A DNA stretch of 7,372 nucleotides from Candidatus Parvarchaeota archaeon (GCA_004195435.1 PSPM01000012.1:733-8104), one strand, 5' to 3'; positions 1 to 6,706 are shown, counted from the first letter of the stretch. A program made the numbers and translations. Notes: a model not told the origin generated them from the letters alone.

Positions 1-2465
1 CGTCTAGCGGTTCTTATGATACTTCAGATTTGCCCTTGAACTTTAATGTTTCACTACGTGAAAATGGAAGCGTAATGTATAGTTTGGATTCAGGAACTAA
101 TAATATAACGATGTATCATGGTGCTAATGTGATCGGTTCAGAATTTAATATAACTAATTTGGGAACTTTGTTAGCAGATGACACTCATACCTTCAATGTT
201 TATGCTAATGACACGTCTGGAAATAATAATTATACGGAAAGTGTAAGTTTTACTTTTGAAAATACAAATGTTGATTCTTGTAGAACATTAGATAAAGCTG
301 GAACTGTCTATACCTTAACAGATGATGTCACTACTACTGGAGATTGTTTTACGATTTCTGCCGATAATATAACTTTAGAGGGTGCTGGAAAAACAGTTGA
401 TGGAGACGATAGTTCTGGAGATGAAGGAGTTATTGTTTCTGGAAAATTAAATGTAACTATTAGAAATTTGATCATTACCGATTTCGGCAAAGGTATTTAT
501 TTTACAGCTGGAACAAATAATTCTTTAATAAAAAATAATAATATTTCTTCAGGACAAGATGGAATCTATATAGATGGAAATTCAAAAGATAACGAAATTG
601 TCGATAATAATTCTAGTTTAAATAGTCTTTCAGGAATTTATTTGTTTTCTGTATCTACTGGAAATCTAATTACAAATAATACTTTAACTTCTAATTCCCT
701 ATATGGGCTGCTGATAAGATCAACTTCTCATACGAATGTTACAGGAAATATTGCAAATTTAAATTCTGAAGCAGGAATCCTTATTAGGACAGGAGTGGAT
801 AATAATATTATCAATAATATTGCTAATTCAAATAAGAAAGGACTTTATTTCACACATGTTTCTACTGAAAATAATATAGTTAATCTTTCAATTAATGGTT
901 CTACTGGAGATGCTATTTATTTTGGCAATGCAGGTGATGATAATAATAATTTCACAAATGTTAGTATTACCCATACAAATTCTTCCCATTTCGCTATTAA
1001 TTTTGCTTTTGCAGGAATTGACGGATCTTATTTTATAGATGATTATTTTATTGAAAATTATAGTTTTGCAGGATTGGGTGGAAAAGTAAACTTTAAGAAT
1101 TCTACTTCTGGAATTGTAAACTTCTTGTCTGCAATAAATGGTTCAGGAACTAACTTTACTAATGATGTAAGGATTAGCTATAATTCTTTAGTTGTTGAAT
1201 CTGGAAATAATTTTGAATTAAATAAAACTGCCAATATTACTTTATTAAATAAACCTGGATTTGGAATTGCCGATCCAGAGATAAAGAGGGATGGAAAATC
1301 TTGCAATGGCTGTTTTAATTTTACCGCTTTATCGGATTCTACTGTTATATTTAACGTTACAGGATTTTCAGAGTATAAAATTGGAGAGAAAAATACTGCT
1401 CCTATAACTCCTACTCCCGGAATAAACTCAACTGATGGAACAAATAAAACAGATGAAGATCTCCATTGTTTCGATACTCTTGTTGATCCTGATGGAGATT
1501 ATATTAACGTTACTGTTTGGTGGTTTAATGAATCAGCTGGAAGCCAAGTTGAGCATATAGCTATTGATTACAATTATAGTTATGCTAATAATACTTTTTT
1601 TAATGCAACTCTTTCTTTTGGAAATACTACAAAACATATGAATTGGACTTGTGGAATGAGACTTTTTGATGGAGTTGATTATAGTGCTCAAGGAAATACA
1701 ACTTTAGGAGTTAATATTACAAATACGATTCCTTCTGCTCCTACTTTATCTAGTCCAGCTCACGCTTCTTCAACTACTGATAGGACTCCAACTTTAGGTT
1801 GGAATGCTAATTTAGATGCAGATGGAGATAGTTTAACTTTTGAACTAAATGTTACTTTAATGGCTTCTAGTTCTTGTGTTGACCCAAGTAGACATATTAC
1901 CTCTGTTAGTGGAACTAGTCATGAGCTTTCCTCTAATTTACTTTGTTTCTATGATAATTTAGATTATTATAATTGGTCTGCAAGAACTTATGATGGGGAA
2001 GAATATAGTTCTTGGACTTCATTCAGATCAATAAACATTTCTTCAGAAGTTTCTATAAGTTTACCAAATTCAACAGTTGAATTTTTGACAATTAGTCAAT
2101 TTGGGACAAATGATACTAGTGATAATTCTCCTTCTCCTTTCTTGCTTCAAAATGATGGTAATTCTTTTATCAATGTAACTATAGAAGCTTCTAATTTATG
2201 GAATACTGTAAATAATCCAACATCTAACTACCAGTTTAAAGTTGATAATTATACTTTTGAAAATTATTCTTTCAATTGGGCTCTTTCAAATACTAGTTAT
2301 GGAAATCTTCCAGTTTCTGGTTCGCCAACTCTAGCTATTTGTTTGTTAAATAACACTAATGCAACAGATACAGTGGAGATAGACCTGAACATTACACTTC
2401 CCGTAGATGAAGGATCTGCTATAAGGAATTCAACAGTTACATTTTCAGCTACTTTCGCAGAATGA
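1..2465 (+). CDS. Large surface protein: Ig-like, parallel beta-helix, two Ig/FN3-like domains, C-terminal domain X (5'-partial)
   Basis: The reading frame is open to the left edge (first whole codon at base 3), so the gene begins upstream; the TTG at base 30 has no ribosome site and is not the start. Domains in order, by base: an Ig-like domain (3 to ~270); a NosD/PbH1-type parallel beta-helix (~285-1380), opening with a Cys pair (SCRTL, GDCF) and containing rungs of 22-26 residues that begin GIYF, GIYI, GIYL, GLLI, GILI, GLYF, AIYF (from 492); an Ig-like domain with DPDGD (~1390-1725); an FN3-like domain with DADGD (~1725-2040); and a terminal beta domain (~2041-2462) resembling the 212-residue protein encoded at 4422. 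I count about 50 N-x-S/T sequons, fitting an extracellular glycoprotein. There is no C-terminal membrane helix. No catalytic residues could be identified; adhesion, glycan binding or a surface-layer role are all possible. The stop overlaps the next start (ATGA). Confidence 0.93.
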   Translation, partial: SSGSYDTSDLPLNFNVSLRENGSVMYSLDSGTNNITMYHGANVIGSEFNITNLGTLLADDTHTFNVYANDTSGNNNYTESVSFTFENTNVDSCRTLDKAGTVYTLTDDVTTTGDCFTISADNITLEGAGKTVDGDDSSGDEGVIVSGKLNVTIRNLIITDFGKGIYFTAGTNNSLIKNNNISSGQDGIYIDGNSKDNEIVDNNSSLNSLSGIYLFSVSTGNLITNNTLTSNSLYGLLIRSTSHTNVTGNIANLNSEAGILIRTGVDNNIINNIANSNKKGLYFTHVSTENNIVNLSINGSTGDAIYFGNAGDDNNNFTNVSITHTNSSHFAINFAFAGIDGSYFIDDYFIENYSFAGLGGKVNFKNSTSGIVNFLSAINGSGTNFTNDVRISYNSLVVESGNNFELNKTANITLLNKPGFGIADPEIKRDGKSCNGCFNFTALSDSTVIFNVTGFSEYKIGEKNTAPITPTPGINSTDGTNKTDEDLHCFDTLVDPDGDYINVTVWWFNESAGSQVEHIAIDYNYSYANNTFFNATLSFGNTTKHMNWTCGMRLFDGVDYSAQGNTTLGVNITNTIPSAPTLSSPAHASSTTDRTPTLGWNANLDADGDSLTFELNVTLMASSSCVDPSRHITSVSGTSHELSSNLLCFYDNLDYYNWSARTYDGEEYSSWTSFRSINISSEVSISLPNSTVEFLTISQFGTNDTSDNSPSPFLLQNDGNSFINVTIEASNLWNTVNNPTSNYQFKVDNYTFENYSFNWALSNTSYGNLPVSGSPTLAICLLNNTNATDTVEIDLNITLPVDEGSAIRNSTVTFSATFAE

Positions 2466-2965
2466 TAAATAAAAAACACATAATCGCAATTGACTTCATT
2501 TTATTAGTCGGATCTCTCTTGCTCGTAGCAGGATTAGTAAGTTATGCAAGACCTTTAATAATTGCCCCAATTGATGATTTAGTAACTACGGAAAATTCAA
2601 TTCTGTTTGAATTTGAAAAGGCAAGTCTTATTTTAATAGATGATAATCCTGAATTTACATCTCCTCAAAAGATAAATGTTGAAAATAATTTAGTTATTAA
2701 TTTGCAGCCCGGTTTTTATTATTGGAAGATTGTAGGAGCGTTGCCAAGCGAAATTAGAGAATTTACGATAAAATCTGAAATTAATTTAAAGTTGAAAAAA
2801 TCTGACAGTGGTGAAGATAGTTATCAAATAATTAATGCAGGAAATTTAGATTTGGATGTAGATATTTTGCAGATGGGGGAAATAACTGGAAATATTATTT
2901 TGAAAGTAGATGAAGAAAAAGAAGTTTCAGGAACTGAATTTATAGGAGGTGAAAATGAAAACTAA
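2462..2965 (+). CDS. Single-pass membrane-anchored protein with FN3-like ectodomain
   Basis: This 167-residue protein has a short KKH-containing N-terminus, a membrane helix at about residues 7-28 (with Asp11 inside it), then an extracytoplasmic beta-rich region. The segment from about residue 31 to 104 looks FN3/Ig-like: it starts with PLIIAPIDD, has alternating strands, and carries GFYYWKIVG at 84-92, the late-strand pattern typical of FN3-like folds. A second small strand-rich part (about 105-155) contains IINAGNLDLDVDI, a pattern like the N-x-G-N strands of the neighbouring surface domains. Start: ATG at 2462 overlaps the TGA of the beta-helix gene (ATGA) with no Shine-Dalgarno nearby, so translation is probably coupled. 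Its 3' end carries the ribosome site of the next gene and overlaps it by 11 bases. I do not recognise a named family. Its place between two surface proteins suggests an accessory of the same assembly; that is inference. Confidence 0.88.
   Translation: MINKKHIIAIDFILLVGSLLLVAGLVSYARPLIIAPIDDLVTTENSILFEFEKASLILIDDNPEFTSPQKINVENNLVINLQPGFYYWKIVGALPSEIREFTIKSEINLKLKKSDSGEDSYQIINAGNLDLDVDILQMGEITGNIILKVDEEKEVSGTEFIGGENEN
2944..2952 (+). promoter_or_regulatory. Strong Shine-Dalgarno (AGGAGGTGA) deciding the start at 2955
   Basis: AGGAGGTGA is fully complementary to the usual archaeal 16S 3' end and sits two bases before ATG 2955. An in-frame GTG at 2949-2951 would give two more residues but lies inside the Shine-Dalgarno itself, so ATG 2955 is the better start. 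Confidence 0.85.
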
Positions 2966-4163
2966 ATCTTTTATCTTCTTTTTTCTGATATCTATCATTT
3001 TAATTAGTAATGTTTCTGCATTGGGTATAACGCCTGGAAGAACAACCTTTGAATTTGAACCAGGAAAGCAAGAGACAGTTCATTTCAATGTTATAAACTC
3101 TGAGCATAAAGATGTTAATTTAGTAGTTCTTATCCAAGGAGAACTTAATCAAAGTATAGCTGTTTCTGAAGTTTCCTTTGAAATGAGTGCTTCAGAAGAA
3201 CAGAAAGAACTTTCATATACATTTACTATTCCTTCAGATTTATCTCCGGGAACTCATTCTTCTGAGATAGTTGTTATGCAACTACCAGATAAATCTTCAA
3301 TCGGTGAAGCATTTATCGGAGCAGCTTTAGGTGTTGCAACTCAAATAAATGTTCTTGTTCCATTTCCAGGAAAATATGCAGAATCTAGTCTTAATGTTAT
3401 TGGACCAGAAGCTGATGGAAAAATTACTTTTGTAATGCCTATTCTAAATAGGGGGAAGTTAGATTTGGTAAGAGTAAAAGGAACTATTGATATTTATGGA
3501 GCTCTAAATGAAAAAGTTACTAACCTTAATACTAATGAGATTTCAGTAGCTAGTAGAGAAAGAGGTGAAATTGTTTCAGTTTGGGATACCACAGAAATCC
3601 TTCCTGGCACTTATAGAGCGGTTGCAACTATAATCTATGATGAAGATGTTCTAACTTTGGAAAAGCAATTTAATGTTGGAGAGAGGTTATTGGATTTGCA
3701 AAATATAGAAGTAAATGAGTTTTCTCTTGGAGAGATAGCTAAATTTGAAATTCTTGTAGAAAATAAATGGGGGGAGGCTATTGTTGGCGCATATGCTCAG
3801 ATGTTAGTTTATAATCAGGAAAATGAAGTTATGGCTGACTTTAAATCTGCAACCTATGATTTCCCACCATTAGAAAAAGCTTTGATGGTTGCATTTTGGG
3901 ATACCGCCGGAGTTAAAAAAGGAACTTATGACTCTTCCATATTTTTGAAATATGGACAACAATCTCAACAACAAGAATTAAAATTAGAAGTGAAAAATAC
4001 TGAAATAAATGTTATAGGAATTGGTTACGTTATATCTAATAAAAGTGGGGGTGGAACCAATAATCTCACTGTTATTTTAATCACTGCAATTGTTTTACTG
4101 GTGTTAATTAATTTAGCTTGGTTTTTCTTCTTAAGAAAAAAAGTTAAGAATAGAATTGAATAA
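2955..4163 (+). CDS. Signal-peptide, multi-Ig-like, C-terminally membrane-anchored surface protein (paralogue 1)
   Basis: The start at ATG 2955 (402 residues) is set by the Shine-Dalgarno just before it. The protein has a Sec-type signal peptide (residues 1-22, cleavage likely after NVSA) and then beta-sandwich domains. The first, from about 23, opens with LGITPGRTTFEFEPG and ends near VPFPGKY (135-141). The second contains NRGK (165-168) and EILPGTY. A third has ENKWGE and a late KKGTYDSSIFLKYG strand. A Gly-rich juncture, one membrane helix (about 371-393) and a basic RKKVKNR tail follow, so the bulk is outside the cell. The same landmarks occur in the 374-residue protein at 5140, making the two paralogues. 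The layout resembles COG1470/NEW3-type and DUF916-type (WxL-interacting) proteins, but no such family motif can be proven by eye. It is the last gene of the first cluster and overlaps the 167-residue gene by 11 bases. A receptor, anchor or chaperone-like role for the neighbouring secreted proteins is inference. Confidence 0.93.
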   Translation: MKTKSFIFFFLISIILISNVSALGITPGRTTFEFEPGKQETVHFNVINSEHKDVNLVVLIQGELNQSIAVSEVSFEMSASEEQKELSYTFTIPSDLSPGTHSSEIVVMQLPDKSSIGEAFIGAALGVATQINVLVPFPGKYAESSLNVIGPEADGKITFVMPILNRGKLDLVRVKGTIDIYGALNEKVTNLNTNEISVASRERGEIVSVWDTTEILPGTYRAVATIIYDEDVLTLEKQFNVGERLLDLQNIEVNEFSLGEIAKFEILVENKWGEAIVGAYAQMLVYNQENEVMADFKSATYDFPPLEKALMVAFWDTAGVKKGTYDSSIFLKYGQQSQQQELKLEVKNTEINVIGIGYVISNKSGGGTNNLTVILITAIVLLVLINLAWFFFLRKKVKNRIE

Positions 4164-4180
4164 CAGATATAATCTAGACA

Positions 4181-4213
4181 GGAAACTTTTATAAAGAAAA
4201 GAATTTTATATAA
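4181..4213 (+). promoter_or_regulatory. Archaeal promoter region for the 4228 gene (two A-boxes)
   Basis: This 64-base intergenic gap holds a purine-rich BRE-like GGAAAC followed by TTTTATAAA (4181-4195), and a second A-box TTTTATATAA at 4204-4213. The first would place transcription start near 4217, about 10 bases before the ATG. The second is only ~20 bases from the ATG and would fit a leaderless start at a tight spacing. A weak AAGGT at 4217-4221 could act as a short Shine-Dalgarno. Confidence 0.6.
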
Positions 4214-4227
4214 GTTAAGGTAAAAAG

Positions 4228-4425
4228 ATGGATGATACTCAAAAGATTATTGTAGCTTTATTGGTTTTAGCCATTATGTTTTCTGTTTTGTCTCTTTCAT
4301 TTAGTTTTAATGCTTTAGATAAAAATATGCCTGGAAGTTCTGTTTCTGGAGATGTTGTTGAATCTGGTGGTTCTATGGAGATTAGTTTAACTGTTGAAAA
4401 GGCTCCAGAGGTAGTTACAGGATGA
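4228..4425 (+). CDS. 65-residue single-pass membrane mini-protein
   Basis: This short gene has its own promoter region and overlaps the next gene by ATGA, which argues that it is real. The protein has a short N-terminus (MDDTQK), a membrane helix at about residues 7-27, and a ~38-residue tail ending in a strand-like segment, VSGDVVESGGSMEISLTVE (39-57), before a short AP-rich end. The anchor plus a VSG...EISLxVE strand recurs at the N-termini of the 212-residue protein (SQGTINLTVE) and of the protein at 6707 (VSGSASQAEISFFVE), so this gene looks like the anchor-and-first-strand module without a following ectodomain. It could be a naturally short partner subunit or the remnant of a longer protein. 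No Cys and no catalytic signature are present. I know of no named family for it. Confidence 0.78.
   Translation: MDDTQKIIVALLVLAIMFSVLSLSFSFNALDKNMPGSSVSGDVVESGGSMEISLTVEKAPEVVTG
4408..4412 (+). promoter_or_regulatory. Shine-Dalgarno GAGGT for the 212-residue gene
   Basis: GAGGT ends nine bases before the ATG at 4422 and lies inside the 3' end of the 65-residue gene. Together with the ATGA overlap it supports coupled translation and the choice of this start. Confidence 0.55.
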
Positions 4426-5060
4426 AAGGAAATAATTTATTATTGGGATTAGCAGTTGTAGCAGTTGTTGTCTCTATAATTGCGGCAGGTATTACTTATA
4501 GATCTATAGATGATTTATCAACTAGATTTACTGCTTTAGTTTCCCAGGGAACTATAAATCTAACCGTGGAAACTTTAGCTATTGTTAATTTTACAAATAA
4601 CGCAGTTAACTTTAGTTCCGGAAGGGTTAATTCCGCTGCTAGTGCAGCTTCTTTGATCACTACTGGAAGTGGAAGCGTTACAAATGGTAATTGGACTGCA
4701 CAAGGTGGATTAATAATTGAGAATATAGGAAATGTTAATGTTAGTTTGAATTTGACTGGTGCAAAGACTGCTGCACAATTTATCGGAGGTACTAGTCCAG
4801 CTTATGAATGGAATGTCTCTGGACCTGGAGCATGTCTTAATCAAAATGGTGCAAGTGAATCAGGATTAAATATTAATACATTTCATAATGTAAATACTAC
4901 TGTGGCAGATTCTGAGAAATGTAGGGTTTTCCGGTTTGAAGCAGCAGTAGATGAAATAAGAATAGATTTCAATTTAACTATCCCAGATGATTCTTCTACA
5001 GGTGTTTTAACAGATACAATTACGGCTACTGTCGTAGCAAATAATCCTACTGCTGCTTAA
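4422..5060 (+). CDS. Membrane-anchored domain X protein (small, pilin- or TasA-like layout)
   Basis: This 212-residue protein has an N-terminal membrane helix or uncleaved signal (about residues 5-26) followed by one extracytoplasmic beta-rich domain. Landmarks are SQGTINLTVE (41-50), IENIGNVNVSLNLTGA (99-114), AYEWNV (127-132), a Cys pair (C138, C167) that could form a disulfide, and a closing strand pair IRIDFNLTIPDDSST (179-193) then DTITATVVA. These match, in order, features of the C-terminal ~135 residues of the beta-helix protein ending at 2465 (LQNDGNSFINVTIEA, NYQFKV, VEIDLNITLPVDEGS, STVTFSATFA). The order short hydrophobic leader, GTxxLxV strand, N-x-G-N strand and terminal strand also recalls TasA/camelysin-like and AbpA-like filament subunits, but that is resemblance of layout only. 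No archaellin/type IV pilin cleavage site is evident. It is coupled to the 65-residue gene by ATGA and followed by a hairpin plus T-tract. Confidence 0.9.
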   Translation: MKGNNLLLGLAVVAVVVSIIAAGITYRSIDDLSTRFTALVSQGTINLTVETLAIVNFTNNAVNFSSGRVNSAASAASLITTGSGSVTNGNWTAQGGLIIENIGNVNVSLNLTGAKTAAQFIGGTSPAYEWNVSGPGACLNQNGASESGLNINTFHNVNTTVADSEKCRVFRFEAAVDEIRIDFNLTIPDDSSTGVLTDTITATVVANNPTAA

Positions 5061-5068
5061 AATTTATG

Positions 5069-5088
5069 ATTCAATTTTTTGAATTTTT
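5069..5088 (+). terminator. AT-rich hairpin plus T-tract after the 212-residue gene
   Basis: ATTCAA and TTGAAT form a 6-bp perfect inverted repeat around a TTTT loop, followed directly by a T-run, nine bases after the stop codon. Archaeal termination relies mostly on T-runs, so the T-rich stretch is the stronger evidence and the weak A/T stem may be incidental. Confidence 0.45.
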
Positions 5089-5104
5089 ATAAATATTTAT
5101 TTAC

Positions 5105-5118
5105 AGAAGATATATAAA
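5105..5118 (+). promoter_or_regulatory. Archaeal promoter for the 374-residue gene, probable leaderless start
   Basis: TATATAAA at 5111-5118, preceded by purine-rich AGAAGA (BRE-like), is centred about 25 bases before ATG 5140. This is the spacing expected when transcription begins at the start codon. No Shine-Dalgarno precedes the ATG, which agrees with a leaderless mRNA. A second A-box-like stretch (TTTTTATAAATATTTA, from 5084) lies upstream and could give a ~25-base leader. Confidence 0.65.
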
Positions 5119-5139
5119 ATGAGTTTCATTATTTTTTAA

Positions 5140-6264
5140 ATGAAAAAATTGGTGTTATTTTTATTAGTTATTGTTTTATTTTCTAATTTTACTAGTGCTG
5201 CCCTCGGAATTTCTCCAGCAATAGTTGAGATTAATTTTGTTCCAGGAGCAGAACACACACTTAAATTTAATATAATCTCTGATGACCCTTTACAAGAAAT
5301 AGAAGTTTTTTTAGATGGAGACTTTAGCGAATATTCTAGTTTGAGTAAAACAGAGTTAGTTGGAGGAGATTTTGTTATAGTGCAAATAAAATTCCCCTAT
5401 ACAGCCAATAAACCAGGATTTCATAGTTTAACTATTGGAGCTAAGACTGTTCCTTCAGAAACTAGTTTTCTTGGAACAGCTATAGATATTAGAGTTCCGA
5501 TGAAAATATTTGTTCCTTATCCAGGGAGATATGTTGAAGGACAATTAAATTTACCAGATTCAAATGTCGGTGAAGAAATTCCAGTAGAATTACATGTTAT
5601 TAATAGAGGGAAAGAAAATCTTTTTGTTAAACCAGATATAGATTTTCTTTCAGAAGAAGGAGATATTATTAGTAGTTTGACTTTCAAACAAGTACAAATA
5701 AATACTACTGGGGAAAGATATTTTAGAAAATTTCTAAACACTTCTGAATTTAAACCTGGAAATTATTTGGCAAAGGCAATTATAGATTATGGAGAAATTA
5801 TCGAAATAAATAGAACATTTAGAATTGGTTCATTATTCGTAGATATAGTTAATTTTACTAAAGAATTACCAGAAGGAGGAATTCAAAGATATTATATAGA
5901 TATAGAAAGTAAATGGAATAATAATTTGGGAGAGGTTTTTGCAGATGTTAATGTATTTAATGATTTAGAGAATTTTCCTTTTCGTACACCTTCTGTCGAA
6001 TTAAAAGCTTGGAATAAGGAAACTTTAGAAGGGTTTTTAGATACAAGAGATTTAGATGGAGAATATGATGTAAATATAACTTTACATTATAGGGATCAAA
6101 CAAATTTTGTTACAGGTAAATTATTAATTAATCCTAAAAGTTTTAACGTTCTCATTTTGACTTCATTATCAGTAATTTTATTGTTGATAGTTATTTTTAT
6201 TCTTTTACGAAGAAAGAAAGGTATATTAATAAATAAAAATAAAGAAAAAGATGAAAAAAATTAA
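5140..6264 (+). CDS. Signal-peptide, multi-Ig-like, C-terminally membrane-anchored surface protein (paralogue 2)
   Basis: This 374-residue protein has a signal peptide (residues 1 to about 20, ending FTSA), then AALGISPAIVEINFVPG opening the first beta-sandwich, VPYPGRY at 125-131, NRGK at 155-158, EFKPGNY, ESKWNNN, a late DLDGEYDVNITLHY strand, a membrane helix at about 335-356, and a strongly basic, Lys-rich cytoplasmic tail. Every landmark has a counterpart at the same relative place in the 402-residue protein at 2955 (LGITPGRTTFEFEPG, VPFPGKY, NRGK, EILPGTY, ENKWGE, KKGTYDSSIFLKY), so the two are diverged paralogues sharing a three-part ectodomain. It has its own promoter, appears leaderless, and overlaps the next gene by 14 bases. 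No enzyme motif is visible. A role as a membrane receptor or anchor for the domain X protein just upstream is inferred from the repeated gene order. Confidence 0.93.
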   Translation: MKKLVLFLLVIVLFSNFTSAALGISPAIVEINFVPGAEHTLKFNIISDDPLQEIEVFLDGDFSEYSSLSKTELVGGDFVIVQIKFPYTANKPGFHSLTIGAKTVPSETSFLGTAIDIRVPMKIFVPYPGRYVEGQLNLPDSNVGEEIPVELHVINRGKENLFVKPDIDFLSEEGDIISSLTFKQVQINTTGERYFRKFLNTSEFKPGNYLAKAIIDYGEIIEINRTFRIGSLFVDIVNFTKELPEGGIQRYYIDIESKWNNNLGEVFADVNVFNDLENFPFRTPSVELKAWNKETLEGFLDTRDLDGEYDVNITLHYRDQTNFVTGKLLINPKSFNVLILTSLSVILLLIVIFILLRRKKGILINKNKEKDEKN

Positions 6265-6664
6265 TAATTTTCTTTTTATATTTTCAATTTTTCTTTTTAT
6301 ATTTTCAATTTTTCTTTTTCTTTCAAATAATTTGGCTATTGATTCTCAGGAGTTTTATACCAGTGTAGAAATTAGTAAAAAGAATGTTATGGGGCTTGAT
6401 GTTAATGGAACAGCTTTAAAATTTGGAAGAATAAGCAGAGGTGGTAGTTCAACAAGAAATATTATTTTTTACAATGATTATGGTTTTCCTGTTTTGGTAG
6501 AGACGGAGGTTTCTGGAGATATTAGTTCATTTTTATCTCATGATCCAACTTCTTTAGTTAATGAAGGAGAAACTAAGAAAATTACTTTTTCTGTTATTGC
6601 GCCCAGGGACCAAGAAGTTGGATTTTATGAAGGAATTGTCAAATTAAAAATTAAGCCAGTTTAG
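6251..6664 (+). CDS. Small secreted or anchored protein with one Ig/NEW3-like domain
   Basis: This 137-residue protein starts at ATG 6251, inside the Lys-rich tail codons of the preceding gene (14-base overlap), with no clear Shine-Dalgarno; translation is probably coupled. After MKKINN comes a very hydrophobic Phe/Ile/Leu stretch (7-24) that contains a perfect seven-residue duplication (LFIFSIF twice, residues 8-21). It may act as a signal peptide or as an uncleaved anchor. The rest is one beta-sandwich: GLDVNGTALKFGRISRGG (48-65), a strand with YNDYGFPVLVETEVSG, then VNEGETKKITFSVIAP and GFYEGIVKLKIKPV at the end. The later part has the same pattern (Gly-Glu turn, F-x-V strand, P, G-x-Y-x-G-x-I strand) as the domain in the gene at 6707. 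This is typical of NEW3/Ig-like extracellular modules. No named family was recognised. Confidence 0.88.
   Translation: MKKINNFLFIFSIFLFIFSIFLFLSNNLAIDSQEFYTSVEISKKNVMGLDVNGTALKFGRISRGGSSTRNIIFYNDYGFPVLVETEVSGDISSFLSHDPTSLVNEGETKKITFSVIAPRDQEVGFYEGIVKLKIKPV
6272..6313 (+). repeat. Perfect 21-bp in-frame tandem duplication (two copies)
   Basis: Bases 6272-6292 and 6293-6313 are identical. The unit is exactly seven codons and encodes LFIFSIF, so the hydrophobic core of the leader is lengthened from about 11 to 18 residues with no frameshift. The flanks begin a further partial copy (CTTTTT, then divergence). The perfect identity suggests recent slippage or that the T-rich tract is unstable. Confidence 0.95.
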
Positions 6665-6670
6665 TGGAGT

Positions 6671-6700
6671 AAAAAACTATTTAATATCTAATTTGTTTTT
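6671..6700 (+). promoter_or_regulatory. Probable leaderless promoter for the 6707 gene, overlapping a T-rich stretch
   Basis: TATTTAATA at 6678-6686, preceded by an A-run (BRE-like), is centred 25 bases before ATG 6707. No Shine-Dalgarno is present. The T-run GTTTTT at 6695-6700 just before the ATG could also serve as a weak terminator for the upstream gene. The A-box is a poorer match than the one before 5140. Confidence 0.45.
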
Positions 6701-6706
6701 CTATGG

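Noticed and set aside
30..32. TTG at base 30 as the start of the beta-helix protein
   Set aside because: The frame is open all the way to the left edge with Ig-like sequence before it, and no ribosome site precedes the TTG. It is an internal Leu codon of a gene cut by the window.
492..1010. CRISPR-like or DNA repeat array suggested by regular AAT-rich spacing
   Set aside because: The periodicity is at protein level (22-26-residue beta-helix rungs); the DNA copies are not conserved and there are no identical direct repeats with spacers.
2949..2951. GTG at 2949 as the start of the 402-residue protein
   Set aside because: It is part of the AGGAGGTGA Shine-Dalgarno, which is correctly spaced for ATG 2955.
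4422..4500. Archaellin/type IV pilin (class III) signal peptide in the 212-residue protein
   Set aside because: KG occurs at residues 2-3, but it lies too near the N-terminus and is followed by NN rather than directly by the hydrophobic core, and there is no Glu five residues after a cut site.
2041..5060. True WxL domain in the domain X proteins
   Set aside because: Only an isolated W-A-L is found in the beta-helix protein's tail and none in the 212-residue protein. The paired conserved W-x-L motifs that define the family are absent.
5119..5139. Six-codon leader peptide (ATG at 5119, stop abutting ATG 5140)
   Set aside because: It overlaps the A-box region and lies upstream of the most likely transcription start, so it would usually not be transcribed. 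It matters only if the upstream A-box is used.
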